Assembly: GCF_007988825.1 (NCBI RefSeq)
Contig: NZ_BJUW01000008.1
Coordinates: 62,001-126,000, forward strand
DNA length: 64,000 nt
Origin: Microbacterium aerolatum
Lineage (GTDB): Bacteria; Actinomycetota; Actinomycetes; Actinomycetales; Microbacteriaceae
Reading direction: 5' to 3'
Under the pieces are notes generated by a model. That model ran no database searches and was not told the DNA's origin. It saw only the letters and a program-made list of their open reading frames with translations. Positions 40,000 through 49,377 of this stretch are shown here, piece after piece. The stretch's first letter is position 1. The number at the start of each line of letters is the position of its first letter. The position numbers were made by a program, and so were the translations under genes.

Positions 40000-40731
40000 A
40001 TGAGCATCGCCGTCGTCATCGAGGACGAGCCCGACATCCGCCTGCTTCTCACGGACATCCTCGAGCAGGCCGGGTTCACGGTGCATGGGGTCGGCACCGG
40101 CGCCGAGGGCGTCGAGCTCGTGCGCCGGCACAACCCGGTCATCACGACCCTCGACGTGAGCATGCCGGGCATGGACGGCTTTGAAACTGCAAAGCGCATC
40201 CGCACGTTCAGCGCCACCTACCTGCTCATGCTCACCGCTCGTTCCGAGGAGATCGATGCCCTGCAGGGGCTGCAGTCCGGGGCCGACGACTACATCACCA
40301 AGCCGTTCCGGCCGCGCGAGGTCAGGGCACGCGTCGAGGCGATGCTCCGACGTCCGCGCGGCCTGCAGGCCGATGAGACGGCACCGGCAGCTTCAGCGGC
40401 GCCCGCCGAGGACCATGTCGAACACCGCGGGCTTCACGTCGAGCCGGAGACGCGCATCACCGTGGTGGACGGACAAGTCGTCGAGCTCACCCGCAGCGAG
40501 TTCGACATCCTGCTCGACCTCCTCCAGTCCGCAGGCCGGGTGGTCAGCAAGACACAGCTGGCGCTGACAGTACGGGGCGAGCGCGGAATGACGAGCGACT
40601 TCATCAGCGAACACGACCGACGGGCCATCGAGGTGCATGTGGCGAACCTGCGCCGCAAGCTCGGCGAATCTCCATCCGACCCGCGCTGGATCGAGACGGT
40701 TCGGGGCGTCGGCTACCGTCGCACCGCCTGA
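40000..40731 (+). CDS. OmpR/PhoB-type response regulator
   Basis: 243 aa. Receiver domain: acidic pocket EDEPD near residue 7, phospho-acceptor Asp in TLDVSMPGMDG, Thr in MLTARSEE and Lys in DDYITKPFRP. Winged-helix DNA-binding domain from about 150 (LTRSEFDILLDLLQSAGRVVSKTQL ... VHVANLRRKLGE, here only partly quoted). An Ala/Pro/Glu linker joins them. The ATG at 40000 has GAGGA 9 nt upstream. The convergent histidine kinase gene at 41895 is the probable partner, and the SipW cluster just upstream a possible target. Confidence 0.9.
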   Translation: MSIAVVIEDEPDIRLLLTDILEQAGFTVHGVGTGAEGVELVRRHNPVITTLDVSMPGMDGFETAKRIRTFSATYLLMLTARSEEIDALQGLQSGADDYITKPFRPREVRARVEAMLRRPRGLQADETAPAASAAPAEDHVEHRGLHVEPETRITVVDGQVVELTRSEFDILLDLLQSAGRVVSKTQLALTVRGERGMTSDFISEHDRRAIEVHVANLRRKLGESPSDPRWIETVRGVGYRRTA

Positions 40732-40734
40732 TTG

Positions 40735-41895
40735 TCAGCGCGAGACGACGACGCTGGTGTCTTCGCTGACCGCCGCCTCGGCGGCCGCCGTCCTGGCGGC
40801 AGCGATCAACGCACTCGCGTCCGCGCGCGATGCGTCGCTCAGCGCAACGCCAACACCGAGAACGGGTATGACGCTCACCTCTACGCTGTTGAGCCCGTCA
40901 TAGATCGCACGGTGAAGGGTGGCGCCGAGCCGTCGGGCGTCGGCCTCAGAGTCGACGACCGTGCTCAGCACGACTCCGTCGCTGCCGTCATCCCCGATCC
41001 AGGTCTGCGTCGGCGCGTGCAATCGCACGGCGTCGTGCCACGCCTTCCGGAGGCTCTCCGCCTCGCTCGCACCGAAGGCGGTCGATACCAGCCCAAGATC
41101 GTCGATCCGCGTGGAGATCACGGCGATCCGTTCGGCCCTGGTCGATCCGCGGTTCACCGCATCCGCAAGGAACCTCTCGAACCACACCGGTTCGAGGATG
41201 CCCGAGAACGCCGCACCCGGCGCGGCGAGCCGGCGCCGCCCTCGCAGGCCGGCGCGCTCGGCGCGGAGGACCGACACGGTCACGACCACGACGATCGTGA
41301 GGACCACGGTGAGCACGCTCGTCGGGACGGTGCCCCACCAGACCAGGAACGCGTCGCTGTCCTGGCCGGCGGTGAGCAGGACGATGAGGCGCGCCAGGTA
41401 GTACACCGACTGGATGCTGAACACGAAGGCGAGCGCGAGGGACGTACGGATGCCGACGAAGGAGCCGCGCACCGTCTCCCATGCGGCGGCCGCCGGCAGC
41501 ACGCACAGAGCGAGAAACATCACCTCGGCGCCCGCCCATCCTCCGCCGTCGGGACCCTCGACGATGACTGCCGTCGCGGCCGCCAGAGCGGCGACGACCA
41601 CGACGGCCTCGGCCCAGCCGACGGCGCGGGCACTGTACCGGCGGCAGCCGAGCCACATGAAGCCCGAGCTAGCCACGAACGCGGCGTTGCCGACGGCGAC
41701 GGCCCCCCACGTCTCCGGGACGAACGCCCACACCGCGTAGGCGACCGAGGCGAGGATCCCGGCGAGGAAGGCGATCGACCAGATGCGGCCGATGGCATCG
41801 TCCTCCCGGAGCACCGTCTCGACGATGAACAGGATTCCGGCGGTGATGACGACCAAGGCTGTCATCACCGAGACTGTGGCGACGTCGAGTTCCAT
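40735..41895 (-). CDS. Membrane protein with degenerate GGDEF-like domain
   Basis: 386 aa: about seven spans in residues 1-215, then a cytoplasmic domain of about 150 aa with the GGDEF fold pattern (AVISTRIDDLGLVSTAFG, then IGDDGSDGVVL where active enzymes have GGDEF). The metal and active-site residues are not conserved, so it probably does not make c-di-GMP. Translationally coupled to the histidine kinase (TGATG) and convergent with the response regulator, 3 nt apart. A sensory or accessory role in that two-component system is inferred. Confidence 0.75.
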   Translation of the reverse strand: MELDVATVSVMTALVVITAGILFIVETVLREDDAIGRIWSIAFLAGILASVAYAVWAFVPETWGAVAVGNAAFVASSGFMWLGCRRYSARAVGWAEAVVVVAALAAATAVIVEGPDGGGWAGAEVMFLALCVLPAAAAWETVRGSFVGIRTSLALAFVFSIQSVYYLARLIVLLTAGQDSDAFLVWWGTVPTSVLTVVLTIVVVVTVSVLRAERAGLRGRRRLAAPGAAFSGILEPVWFERFLADAVNRGSTRAERIAVISTRIDDLGLVSTAFGASEAESLRKAWHDAVRLHAPTQTWIGDDGSDGVVLSTVVDSEADARRLGATLHRAIYDGLNSVEVSVIPVLGVGVALSDASRADASALIAAARTAAAEAAVSEDTSVVVSR

Positions 41896-43535
41896 CAGCT
41901 GCGTCTTCCCTTCTCGCGCAGAGGCAATCGGATCAGGAAGGTCGATCCGCTGCCGAGTTCGGATTGGACGGTGATCTCACCGCCGTGAGCTCTAGCGATC
42001 TCCCGGCTGATCGACAGTCCGAGTCCGCTGCCGTGCGTGGTGGTCTTGCGGACGGCATCCGCGCGGAAGAAGCGTTCGAACAGGCGCGGAATCTCCTCCG
42101 CAGAGATCCCGGTGCCGTCGTCGCGAACCACGATCCAGGCGTGGTCCATGTCGGCGGTGACGCCGACCTCGACGCGCCCCTGATCGACGTTGTACTTCAC
42201 GGCGTTGCCGATGATGTTGTCGACGACCTGCCGGATGCGCAGCGGGTCGATGAAGGCCGTGACCTGCTCGATCCCGGCGTCGTCGAGAGTGATCTGCCGT
42301 TCCGCGGCTCGGGGGAGCAAGGCTTCGACACTCGAGTGCACGATCTCGTCCACCCGCGCCACCCGCTGATCGATGGAAAGTCGCACCCCGCCGTGGTGAT
42401 CGGCGGACACGGTCAGAAGATCGGCGATGATGTCGAGAAGTCGGGCCGCGTTGCGCTCAGCCACCTCCAGCCCGCGCCGGGAGGCTGCCGAGAGGTCGTC
42501 GCCGTCGAGTACGAGTTCGAGGTACCCCAGGATCGCTGTCAGAGGCGTACGCAACTCGTGCGACACCGAAGCGACGAGATCCTCCCTCGCGCGCAACGCC
42601 ATGACCTCATCCGTCACATCGCGGGACACGAGGATGCCGCCTACTCGCTCGCCGCCCGCGCTCTCCAGCGCACGGGAGGTCACACTGAGTGCGCGTCGTC
42701 CCTTGCCGGGCTTGCCGTACCAGACCAGATCGCCGTCGAACGTCTCGCCGCGGCGGGCGCGGGCGAGCGGCGTCTGCTCGACACCCAGCTCGGTCAGGCC
42801 GTCCTCGGCGAACGCGGCCTGCTCTGCGCCGCCGGGGGCGAGCATCCGCTGCATCCGGGCGTGAGCCTCGTTGCGCACGGATTCCTCACCGCGAATGCCG
42901 AGGCGGATCACACCGAAGTCGACCGCGTCGAGGACCTCCGTGACGAGGTCCTCCTGACGGCGCGACCGCTCCACGGCGCGGGCGAGCAGGCGCGCCTGCG
43001 CGTCGAGAAGGGCTCGCTGCGCGGCGGCGCGCTTCGATGCCAGGTAGGCCGTGGTGGAGACCGCGACGATGGTCATGGGGATGAGAATGATGACGGGGGT
43101 CAGGGACTGTGCTGGATCCAGCGCCACTGTCAGCCAATACACGCCGTTCGTGAGGACATTCACGACGACGAGTCCCAGCAGTCCGAAGGAGCCGGCGATC
43201 CACATAGCGGGGAAGATCCACAGCAGCGAGAAGCCGGCGGACGGGTTCGACTCCCGTAGCAGGGCGATCGCAAGGATGTCGCAGATCGGGAGCAGCGCGC
43301 TCCACGGCGCGTGAATCCGATTCCACGGCACGGCCAGAGCGATGCCCGTCACGACTGCGACCAGCAGCAGCCCCCCGAGGACCAGCTCGGGGACGGCGAC
43401 CGCTTCCATTGCGAACGCGATGGTCGCGGAGAGCAGAGCTACGACTCCCAGCAGCAGCTGGTTCAGAACGACGGTGCGCTCGCGGGTCCGGTCCGCCCGC
43501 ATGGTGCGCCACCTGCTGACCGTGCCGTTCGACAT
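41895..43535 (-). CDS. Membrane sensor histidine kinase with PAS-like domain
   Basis: 546 aa. Five to six spans in residues 20-190, a PAS-like region at about 205-310, H box ASVSHELRTPLTAI, N box DNIIGNAVKYN, G1 DDGTGIS, F box LFERFFR and G2 GSGLGLSI. All kinase residues are present. Start ATG 43535 (MSNGTV); GTG two codons earlier is possible. Probable partner of the response regulator at 40000. The signal is unknown; the many spans suggest a membrane or small hydrophobic cue. Confidence 0.9.
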   Translation of the reverse strand: MSNGTVSRWRTMRADRTRERTVVLNQLLLGVVALLSATIAFAMEAVAVPELVLGGLLLVAVVTGIALAVPWNRIHAPWSALLPICDILAIALLRESNPSAGFSLLWIFPAMWIAGSFGLLGLVVVNVLTNGVYWLTVALDPAQSLTPVIILIPMTIVAVSTTAYLASKRAAAQRALLDAQARLLARAVERSRRQEDLVTEVLDAVDFGVIRLGIRGEESVRNEAHARMQRMLAPGGAEQAAFAEDGLTELGVEQTPLARARRGETFDGDLVWYGKPGKGRRALSVTSRALESAGGERVGGILVSRDVTDEVMALRAREDLVASVSHELRTPLTAILGYLELVLDGDDLSAASRRGLEVAERNAARLLDIIADLLTVSADHHGGVRLSIDQRVARVDEIVHSSVEALLPRAAERQITLDDAGIEQVTAFIDPLRIRQVVDNIIGNAVKYNVDQGRVEVGVTADMDHAWIVVRDDGTGISAEEIPRLFERFFRADAVRKTTTHGSGLGLSISREIARAHGGEITVQSELGSGSTFLIRLPLREKGRRS

Positions 43536-43573
43536 GACCACAGGTTATCGTCTGCGCGCTCCGCCCCTATGAC

Positions 43574-44155
43574 TCAGCGCCCGAGCAACTGCCGCTTGGA
43601 GCTGATGACGCCCGTGTCGAAACCGGCGAGATGCAGACCGCCGTGGAAGCGGGCGTGCTCGATCTTGATGCAGCGGTCCATGACGACCGAGAGACCTGCG
43701 CCCTCTGCGATCGCGGCGGCATCCTCATTCCAGGATCCGAGCTGCAGCCACAGCGCTTTCGCGCCGACGTCGACCGCCTCCTGCGCGACGCCGGGGAGGT
43801 CGTCGTGCTTGCGGAACACGTCGACGATGTCGGGGACCACCGGAAGGTCGGCGAGCGACGCGTACGCGGGCTGACCGAGGATCTCGTCGGCCATGGGGTT
43901 CACGAAGTACACGTCGTACGGCGAGCTCGACAGCAGGTACGTCGCGACGAAGTAGGAGGCACGTGCCGGGTTGTTCGACGCCCCGACGATCGCGACGGAG
44001 CGCGAGCGGCGCAGCAGCGCGAAGCGCTCCTGCTGGCTCGGGCTCGCCCAGTTGCGACCCGGGTCCGACGCCGGAGCGACCCCAGGAAGCTCGCACGCGA
44101 CGCCGTCGGTCGCGGCCGCCGGCGGCGTGAACTCGCAGGTGTCGTTCGTGCTCAT
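43574..44155 (-). CDS. CoA-binding domain protein (CoA_binding_2)
   Basis: 193 aa with a Rossmann-like CoA-binding domain: SVAIVGASNNPARASYFVATYLLSS is the nucleotide loop region, then YFVNPMADEILG and the end LSVVMDRCIKIEH, typical of YccU-like proteins. The N-terminal 45 residues are extra, with two Cys. Last gene of the ssu-acs-metY operon, overlapping metY by ATGA. The pairing with metY is common, but the biochemical role is unknown. Confidence 0.88.
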   Translation of the reverse strand: MSTNDTCEFTPPAAATDGVACELPGVAPASDPGRNWASPSQQERFALLRRSRSVAIVGASNNPARASYFVATYLLSSSPYDVYFVNPMADEILGQPAYASLADLPVVPDIVDVFRKHDDLPGVAQEAVDVGAKALWLQLGSWNEDAAAIAEGAGLSVVMDRCIKIEHARFHGGLHLAGFDTGVISSKRQLLGR

Positions 44156-45456
44156 CGTGTGGCTCCGGTCGCTGCGGTGAGGGCCTGGTCGAGGTCCCAG
44201 ATGATGTCGTCGGGGTCTTCCAGACCGACCGAGATCCGGATGAGGTCGGCGGGAGCGCCGGCGGCGACGAGCTGCTCGGCGGTCAACTGACGGTGCGTGG
44301 TCGATGCCGGGTGGATGACGAGCGTGCGCGCGTCACCGATGTTGGCGAGGTGCGAGGCGAGCTGCAGATTCTCGATCAGCGTCTCCCCCGCGGCGCGCCC
44401 GTCGTCAGCCGCGACACCGAAGGCGAACACCGAACCGGGGCCGAGCGGCAGGTACTTCTTCGCGCGCTCGTGGTGAGCGTGCGACTCCAGCCCCGCCCAG
44501 GTGACGTACGAGATGCGCGGGTCGGAGTCGAGCCATTCGGCGACGATCCGCGCGTTCGCGAGGTGCGCGTCAATGCGCTGCGGCAGCGTCTCGATGCCCT
44601 GCAGCAGGTTGAACGCCGACTGCGGACTGAGCGCGGGGCCGATGTCGCGCAGCTGCTCGGAGCGGAGCTTGGTGAGGAATCCGTATTCGCCGAAGTTGTC
44701 CCACCACTTGATGCCGCCGTAGGACTCGACGGGCTCGGTCATCTGCGGGAACTTGCCGCTTCCCCAGTCGAACGTGCCCTTCTCGATGACCACACCGCCG
44801 AGGGTCGTGCCGTGGCCGCCGAGGAACTTCGTGACCGAGTGGATCACGATGTCGGCGCCGTGCTCGAGCGGACGCGCGAGATACGGGGTGGCGAGCGTCG
44901 CGTCGACCACGAGCGGCACACCGGCCGCGTGCGCGACCTCGGCCAGGCCCTCGATGTCGGCGATCTCACCCGAGGGGTTGCCGATCATCTCGACGTAGAC
45001 GACCTTGGTCTCGGGACGGATCGCCGCTGCGTAATCGGCAGGATCCGTCGAGGGCACGAAGGTCGTCTCCACGCCGAACCGGCGCAGCGTGACATCGAGC
45101 TGGGTGACGGTGCCGCCGTAGAGCTGTGCGGATGCGACGACGTGGTCGCCCGCGCCGACGAGAGCGGCGAACGTGATGAACTCCGCGCTCATGCCGGATG
45201 CCGTGGCGACGGCCCCGATTCCACCCTCGAGCGAGGCGAGCCGCTCCTCGAGCGCCGCGACCGTGGGGTTGCCGATGCGCGAGTAGATGTTGCCGTACTT
45301 CTGCAGGGCGAAGAGGTTTCCGGCATCCTTGGCGTCGTCGAAGACGAACGAGGTGGTCTGGTAGATCGGCACGGCGCGCGCGCCGGTGGCGGCATCCGGT
45401 GTTCCGCCGGCGTGGAGCGCGCGAGTGCGGAACCCGAAGCGGTGTTCTTCCGTCAT
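44152..45456 (-). CDS. metY: O-acetylhomoserine aminocarboxypropyltransferase (sulfhydrylase)
   Basis: PLP enzyme that makes homocysteine from O-acetylhomoserine and sulfide, 434 aa. IYQTTSFVFDD near the N-terminus, YSRIGNPTVAALEERLA, and the PLP lysine in HSVTKFLGGHG (K near residue 209), with GGVVIEKGTFDWG characteristic of the MetY branch rather than MetB. The operon with a sulfonate-type ABC transporter suggests use of sulfur released from imported compounds; this link is inference. Confidence 0.94.
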   Translation of the reverse strand: MTEEHRFGFRTRALHAGGTPDAATGARAVPIYQTTSFVFDDAKDAGNLFALQKYGNIYSRIGNPTVAALEERLASLEGGIGAVATASGMSAEFITFAALVGAGDHVVASAQLYGGTVTQLDVTLRRFGVETTFVPSTDPADYAAAIRPETKVVYVEMIGNPSGEIADIEGLAEVAHAAGVPLVVDATLATPYLARPLEHGADIVIHSVTKFLGGHGTTLGGVVIEKGTFDWGSGKFPQMTEPVESYGGIKWWDNFGEYGFLTKLRSEQLRDIGPALSPQSAFNLLQGIETLPQRIDAHLANARIVAEWLDSDPRISYVTWAGLESHAHHERAKKYLPLGPGSVFAFGVAADDGRAAGETLIENLQLASHLANIGDARTLVIHPASTTHRQLTAEQLVAAGAPADLIRISVGLEDPDDIIWDLDQALTAATGATR

Positions 45457-45482
45457 GACTTCCTTCGGTGCTGTTCTCGAGT

Positions 45483-47492
45483 TCAGAACGCCGCAAGCGC
45501 GGCGGCGATGCCTTCCACTGCATCCGGATTCTGCAGCGATGTGGTGTCCCCCAGCGGCTGCGGCTCGCGGCCGGCGCGGCGGTCCTGTTCAGCCTCCCAC
45601 AGTGGCGCGAGGAGCCTGCGCATGATCTTCCCCGAGCGGGTCTTGGGCAGGTCCGGGACGACGACGATATGCCGAGGTTTCGCGACCGGGCCGATCTCAC
45701 GTGCGACGCGGTCGCGCAGAGCGGATGCCGCGAGATCGCCGATGCCGGACGCCATGACGAACGCCACCACAGCCTGGCCGGTCAACGGATCGGAGACGCC
45801 GGCCGTGCCGGCCTCCCCCACCGTCGGGTCGGCGACGAGCGCAGATTCGATCTCGATCGTCGACAGCCGGTGGCCGGAGACGTTCACGACGTCGTCCAGG
45901 CGTCCGAGGATCCAGATGTACCCGTCTGCGTCCCGCGTCGCGCCATCGCCGGCGACGTAGTAGCCGCCGTACTCGCCGCGCCCGGCGTACGCCGACCAGT
46001 ACGAGTCGCGGTAGCGCTGCGGGTTGCCCCACACGGTGCGGGCCATGCCCGGCCAGGGCCGCCGAACGACGAGGGTACCTGAGCGTCCTGCCGCGACCTC
46101 GTCGCCCTGCTCGTCCACCACTGCGACGTCGATGCCGGGGAGCGCCACCGACGCCGACCCAGGCTTGAGCGCGGTCACCCCTGGCAGCGGCACGATCATG
46201 GCGGCGCCCGTCTCGGACTGCCACCACGTGTCGATGATCGGCAGCTCGTCGCGCCCGAAGGTGCGGCGGAACCAGACCCAGGCCTCCGGGTTGATCGCCT
46301 CGCCGACGGTGCCGAGCAGGCGGATGCTGGACAGGTCGTGGCCACCCGGCAGCGTGTCACCGAACCAGGTCATGAACGTGCGGATGAGCGTGGGCGCCGT
46401 GTAGTACACCGTCACGCCGTAGCGCTCGATTATCTCGAGGTGCCGTTCGCGATGCGGGCTGTCGGGCGTTCCCTCGTAGATCACCTGGGTCAGGCCGTTC
46501 GAGAGCGGGCCGTAGATCTCGTAGGTGTGCGCGGTCACCCAGGCGAGGTCGGCGGTGCACCAGTGCACGTCGTCGGGCTTGGCGTCGAAGTGCGCCCAGT
46601 GCGCCCAGCTCGCGTGTGCGAGGTAGCCGCCGGAGGTGTGTACGAGCCCCTTCGGCTTCCCGGTGGTGCCGGAGGTGTAGATGATGAAGAGCGGATGCTC
46701 CGCCTCGAACGGCTGCGCCTCATGCGTCTTTGCGGCGGTGTCGACGACATCATGCCACCAGACGTCGCGTCCCTCGGTCCATGCCACATCCTGACCGGTG
46801 CGGCGGACCACGAGCACGTGTTCGAGGGCTGGCAGGTCGGCGGCGGCGATGTCAGCGGCGGACTTTACCTCGACGGCGGTGCCGCGCCGGAACTGGCCGT
46901 CGCTGGTGACCAACAGCTTGGCGTCGGTGTCGGCGAGACGGAAGCGTACGGCCTCGGCCGAGAATCCGCCGAACACGAGCGAATGCACAGCGCCGATGCG
47001 TGCGCACGCCAGGGCGATGACCACCGTCTCGATGAGCACCGGAAGGTAAACGACGACACGGTCCCCCGGCACGATGCCGAGCGCGGTGAGCGCGTTGGCT
47101 GCCTGCGAGACGCGGCGCTGCAGATCGGCGTAGGTCACGGCGGTGCGGTCGCCGGGCTCGCCCTCGAAGTGCAGCGCGACCTTGTCGCCCCGACCGGCCT
47201 CGACGTGCCGGTCGACGCAGTTGTAGGCGACGTTGAGCGTCCCGCCGGTGAACCACCGCGCCGACGGGATCGCGCCGTCGGTCGGCGGGTTCCACTCCAG
47301 AGCCGTGTGCCACGGTGTCGCCCAGTCCAGCCGCTTGGCGGCGCCCTCCCAGAAGGCGATCGGGTCGGCATCCGACTGACCGTAGATCTCCTCGGTGACG
47401 TTCGCCTGCGCGCGGAACTCCGGCGACGGCGGGAAGACGCGGTCCTCGATCAGGCGGGCTTCGGTCTGGCTCGTCTCATCGATCAGGTCCAT
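45483..47492 (-). CDS. acs: Acetyl-CoA synthetase (AMP-forming)
   Basis: 669 aa ANL-superfamily enzyme converting acetate, ATP and CoA to acetyl-CoA. Core motif YTSGTTGKPKGLVH, then DTWWQSETGA, YVAGDGA, and the C-terminal lysine in PKTRSGKIMRR that is the acetylation-controlled residue. Start ATG 47492 lies within the 3' end of ssuC (10-nt overlap); the open frame further upstream has no support. The acyl substrate could differ from acetate, given the sulfonate-transport context, but the active-site Trp (TWWQSE) favours small acids. Confidence 0.93.
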   Translation of the reverse strand: MDLIDETSQTEARLIEDRVFPPSPEFRAQANVTEEIYGQSDADPIAFWEGAAKRLDWATPWHTALEWNPPTDGAIPSARWFTGGTLNVAYNCVDRHVEAGRGDKVALHFEGEPGDRTAVTYADLQRRVSQAANALTALGIVPGDRVVVYLPVLIETVVIALACARIGAVHSLVFGGFSAEAVRFRLADTDAKLLVTSDGQFRRGTAVEVKSAADIAAADLPALEHVLVVRRTGQDVAWTEGRDVWWHDVVDTAAKTHEAQPFEAEHPLFIIYTSGTTGKPKGLVHTSGGYLAHASWAHWAHFDAKPDDVHWCTADLAWVTAHTYEIYGPLSNGLTQVIYEGTPDSPHRERHLEIIERYGVTVYYTAPTLIRTFMTWFGDTLPGGHDLSSIRLLGTVGEAINPEAWVWFRRTFGRDELPIIDTWWQSETGAAMIVPLPGVTALKPGSASVALPGIDVAVVDEQGDEVAAGRSGTLVVRRPWPGMARTVWGNPQRYRDSYWSAYAGRGEYGGYYVAGDGATRDADGYIWILGRLDDVVNVSGHRLSTIEIESALVADPTVGEAGTAGVSDPLTGQAVVAFVMASGIGDLAASALRDRVAREIGPVAKPRHIVVVPDLPKTRSGKIMRRLLAPLWEAEQDRRAGREPQPLGDTTSLQNPDAVEGIAAALAAF

Positions 47493-48349
47493 CGCTTGAG
47501 CAGTCGCCTTTCGATGAAGCCGAGGATCGCGTTGGTGATCGTGCCCAGCAGTGCGAGCAGGACGATCGCGAGGAGGATGCGGTCGACACGACCGTTGTTC
47601 TGCGAGTCGTCGAGCAGGAAGCCGAGGCCCATCGAGGAGGCGATCAGCTCGGCCGCGACGAGGAAGAGCCACGATTGCGCGAGCGCCAGGCGCAGACCGG
47701 ACATCACTGACGGGATGACGGCCGGCAGCTGCACCGTGCGGAACAGTGACCAGCCCCGCAGGCTGAACGAGCGGCCGGCCTCGACGAGATGCGGGTCGAC
47801 GTGCCGCAGGGCGTCGGCCACGGTCGTGTACACCGGGAAGAACGCGCCGATCGCGATCAGCGTGACCTTCGACTCCTCGCCGATCTGCATCCACAGGATC
47901 AGCAACGGCACCCAGGCGAGCGACGGGACGGCGCGGAGGGCTGCGAGCGTCGGGCTCAGCAGCACGTCGCCCAGCTTCGAGAGGCCGACGATGGCGGCGA
48001 TGGCGAGGCCGATCAGCGAACCGATCGCGAAGCCGAGCAGCACACGCTGCACCGAGATCGCGATGTGGGTCCACAGCTGCCCGCGTTCGGCGAGCTCGAC
48101 TCCGGCGGTGAAGACCGACGCGGGGGTCGGAAGCCGGTACGTCGGCACCAGGCCCGAGGTCGTGGCGATCTGCCAGGCGACGAGGATGACGACGGGGACC
48201 AGGAGCCCGCCGATGAGGCGGACTCCTGGGCGGCTCCACGGACCCCGGGGCGCAGCATCCGTGTTCCGTCCGCGGCCGGCGGCGAACTCACGCGCCTCCC
48301 GCGAGTCTGCGGGAACGGTCACGCGCTGGTCCGGGATCGATGCGCTCAC
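47483..48349 (-). CDS. ssuC: ABC transporter permease, SsuC/TauC type
   Basis: 288 aa with six spans and the EAA loop EAGRSFSLRGWSLFRTVQLP that couples to the ATPase. The first 40 residues are a hydrophilic extension. Belongs to the aliphatic sulfonate/nitrate/taurine permease class. It overlaps ssuA by ATGA and acs by 10 nt. Substrate specificity within this class cannot be decided from sequence. Confidence 0.9.
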   Translation of the reverse strand: MSASIPDQRVTVPADSREAREFAAGRGRNTDAAPRGPWSRPGVRLIGGLLVPVVILVAWQIATTSGLVPTYRLPTPASVFTAGVELAERGQLWTHIAISVQRVLLGFAIGSLIGLAIAAIVGLSKLGDVLLSPTLAALRAVPSLAWVPLLILWMQIGEESKVTLIAIGAFFPVYTTVADALRHVDPHLVEAGRSFSLRGWSLFRTVQLPAVIPSVMSGLRLALAQSWLFLVAAELIASSMGLGFLLDDSQNNGRVDRILLAIVLLALLGTITNAILGFIERRLLKRWT

Positions 48350-49377
48350 TCTCCTGCGACCGCCTTCTCGGCGAAGTCGGCGAAGATGATCTCGGACAGG
48401 GCCTTGTCGACGGCATCCTGACCGCCCTGCACGTCACCGGAGTCGACGATCACCGGAGCGATCTTCTCGAGGACCTCGAGCTGCGCGTCGCCGGGGACGC
48501 CGCTGACGTCGAGGTTCGAGCGCTCCTCGATGACCGTGGTGGCCACGTCGATGTCGATCCCGGCCGCATCGGCGAGCAGCTGCGCGGTCTCCTCGGGGTT
48601 CTCGAGCGCCCACACACGCGCCTGCTCGTAGGCGTCGACGACGGCCTGTGCGAGGTCGGCGTGGTCGGTGATGAACTCCTCGGTCGCGTTGAGGAAGCCG
48701 TAGGTGTTGAAGTCGACGTTGCGGTAGATCAGCTGGTCACCGGTCTCCACCTCGGCTGCCGCCATGATCGGGTCGAGGCCCGACCACGCGTCGACGGAAC
48801 CGCCGTCGAGTGCCGCGCGGCCGTCGGCGTGCTGCAGGTTCTGCACCTCGATGTCGTCGACGCTGAGGCCGGCGGACTCGAGAGCCTGCAGGAGGAAGAA
48901 GTACGGGTCGGTGCCCTTGGTCGCGGCGACCGAGGTGCCGGCGAGGTCCTCGACGGAGGTGATGTCGCTGTCGGGGCCGACGACGATGGCCGACCACTCC
49001 GGCTGCGAGTAGATGTCGATGACCTTGATGGGCGAGCCGTTGGCGCGGGCGAGCAGCGCTGCCGAGCCGGCAGTCGAGCCGACGTCGACCGAGCCCGAGC
49101 GCAGCAGCTCATTGGCCTTGTTGGAGCCGGCGGACTGCACCCACTCGACGGTGACGTCGTCGCCGAGGATGTCGTCGAGGATGCCCTGGTCCTTGATGAC
49201 GAGGCTGAGCGGGTTGTATGTCGCCCAGTCGACGGTCACGGTGCTCGCGGACCATTCGCTGGATGCGTCGGCGGGTGCCGCGTCGGCGTTCTCGCCTGCG
49301 ACGCAGCCGGATGCCATGAGCATCATCGCACCGGCGATCGCGGTCGCAGGGACGATTCGGCGGGTGATGAGGCTCAT
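48346..49377 (-). CDS. ssuA: Sulfonate-type ABC transporter substrate-binding lipoprotein
   Basis: 343 aa; lipoprotein signal with lipobox MASGC (Cys near residue 25). The binding domain shows the SsuA/TauA pattern: VDWATYNPLSLVIKDQG, then GSVDVGSTAGSAALLARANG and SPEDLAG-like SVEDLAGTSVAATKGTDP. Anchored on the outer face of the membrane, delivering substrate to SsuC. Probable substrates are alkanesulfonates or taurine. No desulfonating monooxygenase is in this window. Confidence 0.9.
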   Translation of the reverse strand: MSLITRRIVPATAIAGAMMLMASGCVAGENADAAPADASSEWSASTVTVDWATYNPLSLVIKDQGILDDILGDDVTVEWVQSAGSNKANELLRSGSVDVGSTAGSAALLARANGSPIKVIDIYSQPEWSAIVVGPDSDITSVEDLAGTSVAATKGTDPYFFLLQALESAGLSVDDIEVQNLQHADGRAALDGGSVDAWSGLDPIMAAAEVETGDQLIYRNVDFNTYGFLNATEEFITDHADLAQAVVDAYEQARVWALENPEETAQLLADAAGIDIDVATTVIEERSNLDVSGVPGDAQLEVLEKIAPVIVDSGDVQGGQDAVDKALSEIIFADFAEKAVAGE

